A DNA stretch of 64,000 bases from Paenibacillus swuensis (GCF_001644605.1 NZ_CP011388.1:2217001-2281000), one strand, 5' to 3'; counted from the stretch's first letter, positions 50,813 through 60,383 are shown. The notes: generated by a model not told the origin, from the sequence alone. Numbers and translations are program-made.

Positions 50813-51682
50813 TCAATGCTTGGACAAGCTCCGAATCTCATCCTCGGTTAAAGCTTGGTTGAACACGGCAAGACCGCCCATCAACCCCACATACCGGTTG
50901 CCGGCCTCACCGGACCGGTCGACAGACCCTACCGTGAAATCCGCACCGTCTTCACCGCCGTCGAACAAGCCGCCGTCGTACAGGTAAGGGTTGAACTCTT
51001 TACGAGGGTCCAGCTCGCCGTCCAAATACACTTTGGCATGGACGCCGTCGTAGGTAAAGGCAATGGCATGCCATTCCTCCTTGGAGACGGCTGTGCCGCC
51101 GATCGCTGTGGTCATGCAGTAGATGTAGCCCGGCGTAGGCCCGCCGACGGAAGACACGTGACCACACACCTGATCGGCGCTGTCCCAAATGCTCAAGTCC
51201 ATGAACATGCAATATTGCCGTTTCTTGTTCGACTCATTCCACATGCCCGCGATGGCTTGGCATTCGGTGTTCACCCTTCCCGCACGCTTCACCCATGCGA
51301 TCAGGGTCAGGTGCCCCTCCAGGCCGTGGAAGTTTAACGCCGGGCATTCCGCCCGGGGGAGGTTAAACCACTGCCCGAAGGTCATGTCGGCCGCGTAGGG
51401 GCCGAACACGCCATCGTCCGCTCTGGCGATCGGACCGTCCATCTCCCGGAGTCGATAGCCGTGGGGTCCTTTCGCGACGCGATCCGAGCCGGCTTCCTCC
51501 TGGAAGTCCCAGAAGCTTAACAGAGCTGGATGGTTGGTGATGGCTTGAGCCATGGCCTCAGCCCGCGACTCCGCTTGTGTTCCCGTTTGCGCCTCAGCTC
51601 GCACTTCTGTCTGCGTTCCCGCCTGTACCTCTGCCTGCGTCCCTGCTTGCAATTTCGAATCTGCATTTTCGTTAGTCAACAT
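50813..51682 (-). CDS. LamG/concanavalin-like domain protein with Gln-Thr repeat N-terminus
   Basis: 289 residues. The first ~45 form a low-complexity repeat of A-G-T-Q-A-E-V-x and R-A-E-A units, then a LamG jelly-roll (about 55-288: LLSFWDFQEEAGSD, LTLIAWVKRAGR, EWHAIAFTYDGVHAKVYLDGE, GLMGGLAVFNQALTEDEI). No signal peptide. LamG folds bind carbohydrates. Start ATG 51682 follows AAGGGCGGG. Third gene of the amidohydrolase-Rieske operon. Confidence 0.82.
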   Translation of the reverse strand: MLTNENADSKLQAGTQAEVQAGTQTEVRAEAQTGTQAESRAEAMAQAITNHPALLSFWDFQEEAGSDRVAKGPHGYRLREMDGPIARADDGVFGPYAADMTFGQWFNLPRAECPALNFHGLEGHLTLIAWVKRAGRVNTECQAIAGMWNESNKKRQYCMFMDLSIWDSADQVCGHVSSVGGPTPGYIYCMTTAIGGTAVSKEEWHAIAFTYDGVHAKVYLDGELDPRKEFNPYLYDGGLFDGGEDGADFTVGSVDRSGEAGNRYVGLMGGLAVFNQALTEDEIRSLSKH

Positions 51683-51728
51683 GAAAATCCCGCCCTTCAT
51701 CGATATGGAATGTTTGACCTCATGTTCG

Positions 51729-52106
51729 TTATTCCTGCGATTGCCCCGCTTTGACACCCAGAACGACCGCAATCTTGCCATCTTCAATCTGCACTGGGTA
51801 AGTTCGTGTTCGAACCTTTTCGCTAAAAAGGGATTTCCCCGTCTTAATATCAAATTCCCATCCGTGCCAAGGGCATCTCACGATTTCCTGATCCCGCCCG
51901 TATTCGAACGCGTACACCTCGGATGGGAGATTTGTTCCGCACACCGGTCCTTTGCACAACTCGGCGCCTTGATGCGGGCAATAGTTATGAATGGCGTGGT
52001 ATTCCCCTTTCACGTTATAAACCCCGATGGACCGGCCTTCCACTTCCACAATCTTATGTCCGCCTACCGGAATATCCGCTGTATCCGCGACAATATGCAA
52101 TGCCAT
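51729..52106 (-). CDS. Rieske [2Fe-2S] ferredoxin-like protein
   Basis: 125 residues. The two cluster motifs are NYCPHQGAELC (C-x-H) near residue 41 and VRCPWHGWEFD (C-x2-H) near 76. Stand-alone Rieske proteins of this size deliver electrons to ring-hydroxylating oxygenases or similar enzymes. ATG 52106 lies six bases after GGAG; an ATG twelve bases upstream is too close to its site. Between the amidohydrolase and LamG genes in one operon. Confidence 0.9.
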   Translation of the reverse strand: MALHIVADTADIPVGGHKIVEVEGRSIGVYNVKGEYHAIHNYCPHQGAELCKGPVCGTNLPSEVYAFEYGRDQEIVRCPWHGWEFDIKTGKSLFSEKVRTRTYPVQIEDGKIAVVLGVKAGQSQE

Positions 52107-52135
52107 CTTCTTCTCCATCCTCTCCGTTGTTTGGA

Positions 52136-53197
52136 CTAAAGCTTATACAGATCTTTGGCGTTCTGATAAAAGATCTTATGCCGGGCTTCCGGGGACAGCC
52201 GCTTCAGAATCGCTGTCGGATCATCGAAATCCCAGTGCGGATAGTCGCTGGAAAACAGGAGAATATTCTCGGCATCGATCATATCGAAGATGGACAGAAG
52301 ATGTTTAAAGTCCTGAGGCTCTTCAATCGGTTGTGTCGTGAGATAGCAATTGTCGCGAATGTATTGGCTCGGCATTTTCTTCAGCCAAGGGGCTGTGGAG
52401 CGCAATGCCTTAAAGTTCTTGTCCAATCTCCACATGAGATGAGGCAGCCAGGCTACGCCGCCTTCACAAAAAATAAACTTAAGGTTCGGAAATTTCTCAA
52501 ATACGCCTTCGCATACCAAGCTGATCAGTTGAGCCATGAAATTCTGGGACAGACTCGTATGCCACTGCAAATAGGTGCTTGGATATCCTGCTGCCGTAGG
52601 TTTACCTGATATACCGCTGCCTTCAGAACCGGGGTGGATGGCAATCGGTAAACCCAACCGCTCCGCCGCTTCATAGACGGGGTGGTAATATCGGTGACCG
52701 TAAGGCATGGGAGAAGCACTGCCAATAACAATTTCAACGATGCCGGGATGCGCTCCAATCCGTTCAATCTCTCTTACGGCTTGTGCCGGATCCTGCATGG
52801 CAACCGTCATAGCGCCTCTGAACTTGTCACTCTTCGACAGCCACTGATCGATCAGGTAGTCGTTATAAGCGGATGCGAGAGCTGCCGCGTAATCCGGATC
52901 TTGATGGATGGATACATGGATGGTTTGATCTCCGGTTAACACAACATGCTCCATGTTGTACGCCTCAAGGAGATATTTCAGCATATACTCAGGGTCGGAT
53001 CCGGGCACTCCGCCGTTAGGCGGAACTGCATCCTTGCGTAATACACCGATAGGCGATGCATACGTGAACGGAATGCGAAGACCGAATTGCGCGACTTGGC
53101 TTTTCCAAGGTTCTTTCAGATATGGGACCAGGTCCATATGGTCGGTAAACTCGTTGTGTACGTCACAATCAATGACTTTCTGTGCAGGTTGGTTCAT
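52136..53197 (-). CDS. Amidohydrolase/decarboxylase of the ACMSD-like family
   Basis: 353-residue TIM-barrel metal enzyme of Amidohydro_2 type: VIDCDVHNEF (metal D-x-H, near residue 8), IAIHPGSEGSGI (His, near 175) and LFSSDYPHWDFDDP (Asp, near 305). Members decarboxylate or hydrolyse aromatic or cyclic acids. ATG 53197 follows GGGGAGG. It leads the minus-strand operon, divergent from an AraC regulator, with a catabolite-type palindrome in the promoter. Confidence 0.88.
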   Translation of the reverse strand: MNQPAQKVIDCDVHNEFTDHMDLVPYLKEPWKSQVAQFGLRIPFTYASPIGVLRKDAVPPNGGVPGSDPEYMLKYLLEAYNMEHVVLTGDQTIHVSIHQDPDYAAALASAYNDYLIDQWLSKSDKFRGAMTVAMQDPAQAVREIERIGAHPGIVEIVIGSASPMPYGHRYYHPVYEAAERLGLPIAIHPGSEGSGISGKPTAAGYPSTYLQWHTSLSQNFMAQLISLVCEGVFEKFPNLKFIFCEGGVAWLPHLMWRLDKNFKALRSTAPWLKKMPSQYIRDNCYLTTQPIEEPQDFKHLLSIFDMIDAENILLFSSDYPHWDFDDPTAILKRLSPEARHKIFYQNAKDLYKL

Positions 53198-53241
53198 GCG
53201 GTGCTGCCTCCCCAGGAATGGAATGATACCCCTAATTATAA

Positions 53242-53256
53242 TGTAAACGGTTACCG
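53242..53256. promoter_or_regulatory. Catabolite-type (cre/LacI-like) operator, amidohydrolase promoter
   Basis: TGTAAACGGTTACCG: GTAAA-CG-GTTAC is close to the CcpA consensus with the central CG and palindromic arms, about 45 bases before the amidohydrolase start and 75 bases before the divergent AraC gene. Confidence 0.6.
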
Positions 53257-53330
53257 CGGACGATAAATAATACAACTTTTATTTGTGTAATTCTACGATT
53301 ATAATGAGGTATACATAGGGAGGGATTGTT

Positions 53331-54113
53331 CTGATTCAACTACGTTCGGTTTACTTTGACGATTATGATCCGGCATGGAACCGGCCGGAGGCTGTCACGC
53401 CCTATCATATCTTCATCTTCGTTCTGCAAGGCAAGCTGATTTACCGTCTGGACGAGCAGGATTATCCTCTGGAGAAGGGGGATTGGCTCTATATCCCGGC
53501 GGGAACGTTACGATCCGGCAGGTGCATAACGGAGCAAATGCATCAGAAATATTCCGCGCACTTTGACGCCGCTCCCGACATGACGAACGCCCTCCCTTTC
53601 ATCGGAGGGCGCCCAGGCATGAAAGCTCAAAGCCGGAGCTATGAATATATGAAGCAACGATTCTCCTTGCTCGCGCAGCAGTGGTTCGGGCAGCTTCCCT
53701 ATGCGGAAACCGTCTGCAACGGGATCCTCATGGAACTGCTCGGGATCGCGAGCCGGGAGGCGGATGTGGAACGCTTCCCCTCCAAGTCATTAGCCTTGGC
53801 GGATGCCGTGCAGCAATATATACTCGAACATTACAGGGAACCGCTGAAACTGGACACGCTGTCCCGGCATGTCAACCGCACACCGAACCACGTGACGTCG
53901 GTCTTCCGTCAGATAAAGGGAATGACCCCTGTCGATTACCTACATGAAGTACGCGTTTCGGCTGCCCGCGATCTGTTGTTAAATACGCGCATGACCATAG
54001 CCCAGACCGCGGAGTATCTGGGCTATTGCGATCAATCCTATTTCAATAAAGTCTATAAGCGGATTACCGGCATGCCGCCGTCCTCGCTGCTTTCCGAGAA
54101 GAGAGCCCCATAG
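53331..54113 (+). CDS. AraC-family regulator, probable CTG start
   Basis: 260 residues if started at CTG 53331, which lies six bases after AGGGAGGG; a stop at 53316 bounds the frame and no ATG, GTG or TTG occurs in the next 200 bases. The region before the first ATG (53538) clearly codes: it gives IQLRSVYFDDYDPAWNRPEA and a cupin-like LQGKLIYRLDEQDYPLEKGD sensor. C-terminal double helix-turn-helix at about 155-255 (LSRHVNRTPNHVTSVFRQIK, AEYLGYCDQSYFNKVYKR). Divergent from the amidohydrolase operon it likely controls. Confidence 0.8.
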   Translation: MIQLRSVYFDDYDPAWNRPEAVTPYHIFIFVLQGKLIYRLDEQDYPLEKGDWLYIPAGTLRSGRCITEQMHQKYSAHFDAAPDMTNALPFIGGRPGMKAQSRSYEYMKQRFSLLAQQWFGQLPYAETVCNGILMELLGIASREADVERFPSKSLALADAVQQYILEHYREPLKLDTLSRHVNRTPNHVTSVFRQIKGMTPVDYLHEVRVSAARDLLLNTRMTIAQTAEYLGYCDQSYFNKVYKRITGMPPSSLLSEKRAP

Positions 54114-54173
54114 GGCTTATGGACTGAGTCAATGGGATAAGCCGGCATGCTTTATTCGGCAATAAATAACACG

Positions 54174-54953
54174 TTATTTAAAGTACAAAGAGCTGCGAAC
54201 CGACTCTTCTTTCAAATCAATATTGTATTTCTTGTAGTGCTCATAATGCGCGTCGTAAAGGCGGCCGTGCTCCGAGGAAACATACGTCAAATAATATTGG
54301 CGGCGGCTGCGGTTAGCTGTGTTCACGCCGCTCTGGTGAGGCGTCAATGAATGGAACAGAATGATGTCGCCCGGCTCGGTTTCCACAATCTCGCCGGTGG
54401 ACAAATCGATTTGCGCAATCTCTTCGTCGTTCATATTGCGCAGCACGCCCGGTTCCGACATCAGACGGTCCTGGTAGCCCGGGAACAGCTCAAGGCCGCC
54501 GTTCTCGCGGTTCGCGCCGTCGATGGCCACCATGACGGAAATCAGCGACTGGTAAGGGAAGCCCTGCCACCAAGCGGCATCCTGGTGCATCGTATATCCG
54601 CTTACGCCAGGCAATTTATAGATCAGCTTATCTTTAAACAGATGAGCGCGCTGCCCGTATATATCATGCAATGCCCCGAGAATTCTCTGGTCGTTCACAA
54701 GGTCCATGAACACAGGCGAAACATCAATGACCGGATCGATTCGTTCGATAATCTGTTCGCCGTTGTCCAATTTCCTGAACCCTGTACGGATGTTATTCGG
54801 GTCAAGAAGGTCTGTCAAGGTGAGAAGTCTGTCGCACTCGGCTTGCCATTTCGCGGTTTCTTCCGTGTTGAAGGCTTTGCGTAACACAAGATAACCCTTG
54901 TCGTGGAAATCCTGAACCTGATTCTGAGTCAATGTTGTCGGTGCTAATTGCAT
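54174..54953 (-). CDS. Phytanoyl-CoA dioxygenase (PhyH) family protein
   Basis: 259-residue Fe(II)/2-oxoglutarate oxygenase of the PhyH family. Iron ligands are H-x-D in YTMHQDAAWWQG (near residue 120) and the distal His in LFHSLTPHQSGVN (near 205), with Arg ten residues on (NRSRRQYYLTYV) for 2-oxoglutarate. Many Paenibacillus loci of this type sit beside AraC regulators and sugar transporters; substrate unknown. Divergent from the AraC gene at 55115 with another catabolite-type site between them. Confidence 0.9.
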   Translation of the reverse strand: MQLAPTTLTQNQVQDFHDKGYLVLRKAFNTEETAKWQAECDRLLTLTDLLDPNNIRTGFRKLDNGEQIIERIDPVIDVSPVFMDLVNDQRILGALHDIYGQRAHLFKDKLIYKLPGVSGYTMHQDAAWWQGFPYQSLISVMVAIDGANRENGGLELFPGYQDRLMSEPGVLRNMNDEEIAQIDLSTGEIVETEPGDIILFHSLTPHQSGVNTANRSRRQYYLTYVSSEHGRLYDAHYEHYKKYNIDLKEESVRSSLYFK

Positions 54954-55066
54954 GTCATCATCTCCTGTACTATGATTGTTTGTGATATATTAATTTGTAT
55001 ATTACGCTTGAAACAACCTATTTAAAATGCACATTATCATTAGAATTCATATACTTTTTTGCAAAA

Positions 55067-55080
55067 TGTAAGCGGTAACG
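55067..55080. promoter_or_regulatory. Catabolite-type operator between phyH-like and araC-like genes
   Basis: TGTAAGCGGTAACG resembles the site at 53242 and the CcpA cre consensus with one arm mismatch. 35 bases before the AraC start. Confidence 0.5.
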
Positions 55081-55114
55081 GTTTTAGGATGATCTGGAGC
55101 GGAGGGGAGCTGTC

Positions 55115-55921
55115 ATGGAACAGAATGAAGCGAGATGGACGGCCGAGATGGTGCGCTATCTGTATGTGCAGGATCGGGAGCAGTTCTCTTATCCGGAGGA
55201 GGTTTACAAGCACTGGGTTGTTCTGGCGGCGGAGGCCGGCCGGTTCTCGTATGGCGTTCAGGGACAACAAGGGTCCGCCGGTTTCGGTCAACTTGTATTC
55301 TGTCCTCCGGGGGTGCCCCTGGGGCGCATGATTGAATCCCGTTTAACTTTTCATTTCATGGAGTTTGATTGGATGACAGAAGTCGGGGAAGGGATGGAAC
55401 CGTCAAATGCCTATTATCCTGAGCCGATCGTAACGATTCGTGATATTCACAGGTTGAAATCCAATTATGACTATATGTGTCCCTGGAGCGATACGAATGA
55501 ACCGGGTGGCCGCCCTCTGTTAAATCATCTGCTGACAGATCTTCTTTACCTGTACAGATCGGAGCTGGAAGCTTACCGTCAGTCGGTTCGAACCCGAACG
55601 GATCCGTTAATGGGTCAGGCGGCGTTGTACCTTCAACAGCATGCGTTCGGACCGCTCAGCATGAGGGAGCTGTCGGATGAACTCGGGATCAGCCAATCGC
55701 AGCTCACCAGAAGGTATCAGGCATCCTTCGGCCGGTCGCCGATTGAAGAGTTAACTTCCACCCGGCTGCAGGCGGCGAGAACCTTGCTGCTGGAAACGGA
55801 CCGGACGCTGGAGGATATCGCGGAAGCGTGCGGGTACCAGAACGGTTACTATTTGAGCCGCGTATTTACGAAGAAGATGAAGGTAAGTCCGTCGGAATTT
55901 CGCCGGGCGCACCGCGTATAA
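55115..55921 (+). CDS. AraC-family regulator, divergent from the PhyH gene
   Basis: 268 residues. N-terminal cupin-like sensor (about 25-120) and C-terminal AraC double helix-turn-helix (about 165-265: MRELSDELGISQSQLTRRYQ and EDIAEACGYQNGYYLSRVFTKKM). ATG follows GGAGGGGAG. It is followed by the YesM-like kinase after 16 bases, so it may share a transcript with the sensory system, while its divergent neighbour is the likely direct target. Confidence 0.9.
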   Translation: MEQNEARWTAEMVRYLYVQDREQFSYPEEVYKHWVVLAAEAGRFSYGVQGQQGSAGFGQLVFCPPGVPLGRMIESRLTFHFMEFDWMTEVGEGMEPSNAYYPEPIVTIRDIHRLKSNYDYMCPWSDTNEPGGRPLLNHLLTDLLYLYRSELEAYRQSVRTRTDPLMGQAALYLQQHAFGPLSMRELSDELGISQSQLTRRYQASFGRSPIEELTSTRLQAARTLLLETDRTLEDIAEACGYQNGYYLSRVFTKKMKVSPSEFRRAHRV

Positions 55922-55937
55922 GGGGGATCAGCGCACA

Positions 55938-57695
55938 ATGTTTACGAAGTGGTTTAAGAACCAAACCATCCAGAATAAGATTTTGTTCAGCCAGATCGTA
56001 TTAGTCATTGTTCCCTTATCGGTGGTGGCGCTTCTGAATTACATGCAGAGCTCCCGTGTGATTGAGGATAAAGCCGTGGAACAGTTCTATACGATTTCCC
56101 AACTGGCCAATCAACAGCTGGATCAATACATCGAGGAAATTTCCAAATTAGCCGATAACATTACGGAAAGTCCTATCATCAGTGACAGGTTAAGGCAAGG
56201 ATACGTTCCTTATTACAAGTTTACAGAGAAAGAGATTCGGGAGGAGAACAAGGTTAGAGAGTTTCTCATCGGGATGTACAAGCTGAAACCGGGGATCTCG
56301 AGCATCCGTCTATACGGAGATAACGGCATTCAGGATTATTACCATCCCGAGTTGATCTGGAAAACCGAAATGAAAGTTTCCGAAGAAGAGTGGTATCGCA
56401 AAACGCGGGAGGCTAACGGCAAGTGGATCATCAGCGGCATCAGGCAGGAGAAGCAATTCGGCACCTTGTTCGACAAGCCTTCCCTGCATCCTGAAGCTGT
56501 CGTTACCTTCAGCCGTCTGCTTAAAGACCGCGTAACCTTCAAGCCCGTCGGCATGCTTGCTATTAACCTGCGCATCGAGCAGCTCGAGAGCATGTTCGGA
56601 GCCATCGACAGTAATCACCAGCTCCTGATTCTGGATGAGCATAATAAACCGATCATTAACAGCAAGGAAGCCGTTCAAACCAAAGGAAAAGCCTATCTGA
56701 AAGTAAGCACGAAATCGCCTCTGACGGGTTGGACCTCTGTCTACATGGCTTCCAAAGCGGATTTATTCAAAGAATCGAAGCATATTCGCAATCTGATCAT
56801 CGGTTTTACCGCGTTGTTAACGCTGCTGGCCTTGGTCTTAGCCCAGTTTCTTGCGAGAGGCATCGTGAAACCGCTGCGAGTGCTCCGGGTAAAGATGAAG
56901 GAATTGGCCAAAGGGGACTTTAACATTGCCATTCCACCTGAAAGCCAGGATGAGGTCGGGGAATTAACCCAGCGCTTCAACAAGATGACCGGCAGAATGA
57001 AAGACCTCGTGGAGGAAGTCCGGGCGCAGGAAGCCAAGCGTGCGGAAGTGGAGCTGGCAGCGCTGCAAGCCAGAATTAATCCTCATTTCATGTACAACAC
57101 GCTGAACGGCATTCGGTCCGTGGCCATGATGGAAGGGAACAAGCATGTCGGGGAACTCATTTCTTCTTTCGTATATTTACTGCAATTCAGCTCCAAGAAT
57201 AAGGAATCGTTTATAACGGTGCTCAAAGAGTTGGAATTACTCCGCTACTATGTGGAATTGATGAAGATGCGCAATGACGAATTCGACTTTGTGCTGGACG
57301 TCGATCCGCGGATGACGGAATATCTGGTCTTTCCGTTTATGTTCCAGCCTTTAGTGGAAAATGCGATCTTCCATGGGCTGGGGCCAAGCAAGCGCAGAGG
57401 CGAGCTAGTCATTCAGCTCCGGACAGACGGTGCGATGAATACCGCTGCCATCCGGGACAACGGGATCGGCATGGAGCCGCATATTCTCGAAGGTTTACTG
57501 CAGCCTCCGGTTGCCGGGGATGGGGAGGATGAGGAGCTTTTTGAGAAAATCGGCATGTTGAACGTGCAAGACCGGCTTCGTCTGCAATTCGGTTCGCAAG
57601 CGGAGTTAAAGGTAAGCTCGGTCAAGGGTTCCGGGACGGAAGTACGCGTCAGCTGGCCAGTGCTAACAAGAGAAAGGGGACACTCGGATGCTTAA
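55938..57695 (+). CDS. YesM-family sensor histidine kinase
   Basis: 585 residues. Membrane segment at 17-37, an extracellular Cache-type sensor to about 280, second membrane segment (282-305), HAMP (306-360), then the HisKA_7 domain with RINPHFMYNTLNGIRS near residue 375, and ATPase domain with LVENAIFHG and DNGIGM. YesM kinases sense carbohydrates or surfaces and pair with AraC-type YesN regulators. It overlaps its partner gene by eight bases. Confidence 0.93.
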   Translation: MFTKWFKNQTIQNKILFSQIVLVIVPLSVVALLNYMQSSRVIEDKAVEQFYTISQLANQQLDQYIEEISKLADNITESPIISDRLRQGYVPYYKFTEKEIREENKVREFLIGMYKLKPGISSIRLYGDNGIQDYYHPELIWKTEMKVSEEEWYRKTREANGKWIISGIRQEKQFGTLFDKPSLHPEAVVTFSRLLKDRVTFKPVGMLAINLRIEQLESMFGAIDSNHQLLILDEHNKPIINSKEAVQTKGKAYLKVSTKSPLTGWTSVYMASKADLFKESKHIRNLIIGFTALLTLLALVLAQFLARGIVKPLRVLRVKMKELAKGDFNIAIPPESQDEVGELTQRFNKMTGRMKDLVEEVRAQEAKRAEVELAALQARINPHFMYNTLNGIRSVAMMEGNKHVGELISSFVYLLQFSSKNKESFITVLKELELLRYYVELMKMRNDEFDFVLDVDPRMTEYLVFPFMFQPLVENAIFHGLGPSKRRGELVIQLRTDGAMNTAAIRDNGIGMEPHILEGLLQPPVAGDGEDEELFEKIGMLNVQDRLRLQFGSQAELKVSSVKGSGTEVRVSWPVLTRERGHSDA

Positions 57696-58914
57696 TGTAT
57701 TGCTCGTGGATGATGAAGTGCTGGTGCGTAAATTTATGCGGTCTTTAATGGATTGGGAGTCGGAAGGGTTTCAGATCCGGGGAGAAGCTTCTCACGGGGA
57801 AGAGGCGCTGGACATGCTCATGGCGGAACCTATAGATATTGTCATCACGGATATCCGCATGCCGGTTATGGACGGGTTGAAGCTAACGGAACGAATCAGG
57901 GAATTAAAGCTTCCGTGCAAGATTATCATCCTTACCGGTTACGATGATTTTCAATATACCCGGAAAGCGCTGCAGCTTCAGGTCCAGGATTATATTCACA
58001 AGCCTACAGTCACCTCGGAGGAGTTACTTGCTACGTTGACCCACATCGCGCAGGAACTGAAGAAATCACAGTCGGCGGAATGGGTTCAACGGTTAATGTG
58101 GGACGGGGCTCAGGATAAGCGAAAGAAAGTCATCACCCGGTTATTGTCGGCATCGGCGGATCCCTCGCAGCAGGTGGATCATCTGATTCCGCTGTTAAGA
58201 GAGCAGTTTTCCTTCCCGGAAGGCTTCAGGTTTGCCCTTTTCTCTGTCACGCTTCCCCGGGATTACAGGCCGGAATATGCCTCTTCGGCCTTGACGGTCA
58301 ATCTGGAGATGATGGAGGAGCAAGCAGAGCTCTACTTTCAGCAGGCATCCCCGGATACTCAAACGATCGTGACCCGCATCGATGATAGGTTGGCAGTCAT
58401 CAGCGAGAAGTTGCCCGAGAACCCGCTTACGGAGCTGCAGGATAAGCTTAGAGCGGATTACAGCGCAGAGGTAATGGGAACGGTCAGTCCCGGTTACCAT
58501 CGGTTAGAAGAGCTGCCACGGGTTTACAAGCAATGTTCAGACGAGTTGGAGCGGATGATCCAAGAACAGCAAGAACACGCGCATACGCATGTGCTGATTG
58601 TGAAGGCGCTGCAGTTCATTCATGAACGCTACATGGAAGAGCTGACCTTGGAGCGGATCGGCGAGCACATTCACATGAGTTCCGCTTACTTCAGCAGACT
58701 GTTCTACAAAGAAACCGGAATCAATTTCTCGGAGCATTTAACCAAGGTGCGTATCGAACAGGCCAAACGATTGCTGGAGAATTCGAATCTGAAGATTTAC
58801 GAAATCGCGGAGAAGGCCGGATATCAGAACAGCAAATATTTCCTGAAATTGTTTCGGGATTATACCGGCATGACACCGGGGGATTACAGGGAAAGTACAA
58901 AAAACAGACCGTAA
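57688..58914 (+). CDS. YesN-family response regulator with AraC output
   Basis: 408 residues: receiver domain (1-120, phosphoacceptor in IVITDIRMPVMDG near 55), middle helical linker, and C-terminal AraC domain (about 310-405; LTLERIGEHIHMSSAYFSRLF and YEIAEKAGYQNSKYFLKLFR). Together with the preceding kinase it probably switches on the sugar ABC transporter downstream, which has its own promoter. Confidence 0.93.
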   Translation: MLNVLLVDDEVLVRKFMRSLMDWESEGFQIRGEASHGEEALDMLMAEPIDIVITDIRMPVMDGLKLTERIRELKLPCKIIILTGYDDFQYTRKALQLQVQDYIHKPTVTSEELLATLTHIAQELKKSQSAEWVQRLMWDGAQDKRKKVITRLLSASADPSQQVDHLIPLLREQFSFPEGFRFALFSVTLPRDYRPEYASSALTVNLEMMEEQAELYFQQASPDTQTIVTRIDDRLAVISEKLPENPLTELQDKLRADYSAEVMGTVSPGYHRLEELPRVYKQCSDELERMIQEQQEHAHTHVLIVKALQFIHERYMEELTLERIGEHIHMSSAYFSRLFYKETGINFSEHLTKVRIEQAKRLLENSNLKIYEIAEKAGYQNSKYFLKLFRDYTGMTPGDYRESTKNRP

Positions 58915-59013
58915 AGACAAGATTGTATACTTTTGAAAATTGTGAAAGTAAATCATTTGCTTTCTGGTTCCAAACCCAACAAAATAGTTTACTGCAATGA
59001 CCAAACTGTCTCC

Positions 59014-59042
59014 TTTTGGCGTAAAAGAAAACGCTTTATAAT
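59014..59042 (+). promoter_or_regulatory. Transporter promoter overlapped by a cre-like site
   Basis: TATAAT at 59037 with a poor -35 (TTTTGG, 17-base spacer) suggests dependence on an activator such as the YesN-type regulator. AGAAAACGCTTTAT (59026-59039) overlaps the -10 and resembles a CcpA cre, predicting repression by a preferred sugar. Confidence 0.6.
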
Positions 59043-59094
59043 GGGAACCAACAACAAGAAAACGCTGCCAATTATAGAAAAGGGGTCAGGTCAG

Positions 59095-60369
59095 ATGAAA
59101 AAGAAACGGTTTACACTTACGGCATTAACGGTGCTGCTTAGCTTGTCTCTAGCTGCTTGCGGCGGAGGGAATAACGAAGCCAATGAAACGAATGCGAATA
59201 AGGCGGATACACCGGACAAAACAGCGGAAAAAGTTACGTTGAAAGTATTAACGAACAGTGTGAAGCCTGAGGAATTTCTGGCTAAGTTTCACAAGGATAA
59301 CCCTACGATTGAAGTTAACTGGGAGCAAGTGGAGGACGCGCGCTATTCCGACGTTATCCGCACAAGGTTTACGGCCGGAGAAGATCTGGATATCGTCACG
59401 CCGAAGCGCCCTGATTTCTATACCTTGACCGCGGCCAATCAGCTGATGGACCTCTCGGATCAGAAGTTTCTGGATCGGTTCGATCCGTCCGGTCTGACGG
59501 AAACGAAGATGGAAGGCAAGACTTACGCGGTACCGATGTCCCGCAACGTCCTGACCGTCTGGTACAACAAGGATTTATTCAAAGCGAACAACCTGACGGA
59601 GCCTAAGGATTGGGAAGAATTCCTGGCGGTCAGCGAAGCGCTGAAAGGGAAAGGCGTCGCTCCGATCGCCATGGCGGCTAAAGACGCGCAGATGGTAAAT
59701 CTGCTGGCAGGCATGCCTTACCTGAGCCTTCTGTCCGAAGATACCTCATGGTACTCCAAGCTTGGCAAAGGCGAAGCGAAATGGACCGATGCGAAGTCCG
59801 TAGCCGCGCTTGAGAAATTCAAGACGATTGTAGACAAGAAATACTTCCAAGACGGCGCGCTCGGAACTGGTGAAGATCAGGCTTATCAGATTTTCTACCA
59901 AGGGAAAGCGGCCATGTTTATCAGCGGATCCTGGGCAATCGATAAAGTGACCAACAATAAGCCGGCGTTTGAAGTAGGCGCGTTCCTGCCACCGGGCAAC
60001 GATAAAGGCCAAACGGTGAAAACCGCATACGCGGCGGGGAATTTCACCGCGATCAGCGCGAACTCGAAGCATAAAGAAGCGGCGCTTACGTTCCTGGATT
60101 ATGTTTCCCAGCCCGAGAATGCATCGCTATACGCGAATAACATCAAGTTCCTGTGCAGTGTCAAGGGCGTTGAACTGACGTTCAGCCCTGATGTGAAACT
60201 GGTTGAGCCTTTGTTTGAAGCGGAAGGTTCCCAAATCAACATCGCTTTCATCTCCGGAACGATGAAGAACGTATTGGCGGCTGAATTACAGAAGATGATT
60301 TCCGGCGGCGGAGACGCTGCCAAGACAGCGGCAACCCTTCAAGCGGAGCAGGATAAAGAAATTAAATAA
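59095..60369 (+). CDS. Sugar ABC transporter substrate-binding lipoprotein
   Basis: 424 residues: lipoprotein signal with lipobox LAACGGG (Cys near 22), Asn/Glu/Thr-rich linker, then a type 1 (MalE-like) binding fold with YAVPMSRNVLTVWYNKDLFKAN and GKAAMFISGSWAID. ATG 59095 follows AGGTCAG near the end of a long open frame. First gene of the transporter operon; a 12-base stem-loop follows that may keep its mRNA more stable than the permease part. Confidence 0.93.
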   Translation: MKKKRFTLTALTVLLSLSLAACGGGNNEANETNANKADTPDKTAEKVTLKVLTNSVKPEEFLAKFHKDNPTIEVNWEQVEDARYSDVIRTRFTAGEDLDIVTPKRPDFYTLTAANQLMDLSDQKFLDRFDPSGLTETKMEGKTYAVPMSRNVLTVWYNKDLFKANNLTEPKDWEEFLAVSEALKGKGVAPIAMAAKDAQMVNLLAGMPYLSLLSEDTSWYSKLGKGEAKWTDAKSVAALEKFKTIVDKKYFQDGALGTGEDQAYQIFYQGKAAMFISGSWAIDKVTNNKPAFEVGAFLPPGNDKGQTVKTAYAAGNFTAISANSKHKEAALTFLDYVSQPENASLYANNIKFLCSVKGVELTFSPDVKLVEPLFEAEGSQINIAFISGTMKNVLAAELQKMISGGGDAAKTAATLQAEQDKEIK

Positions 60370-60383
60370 TCAACATGAATGCC

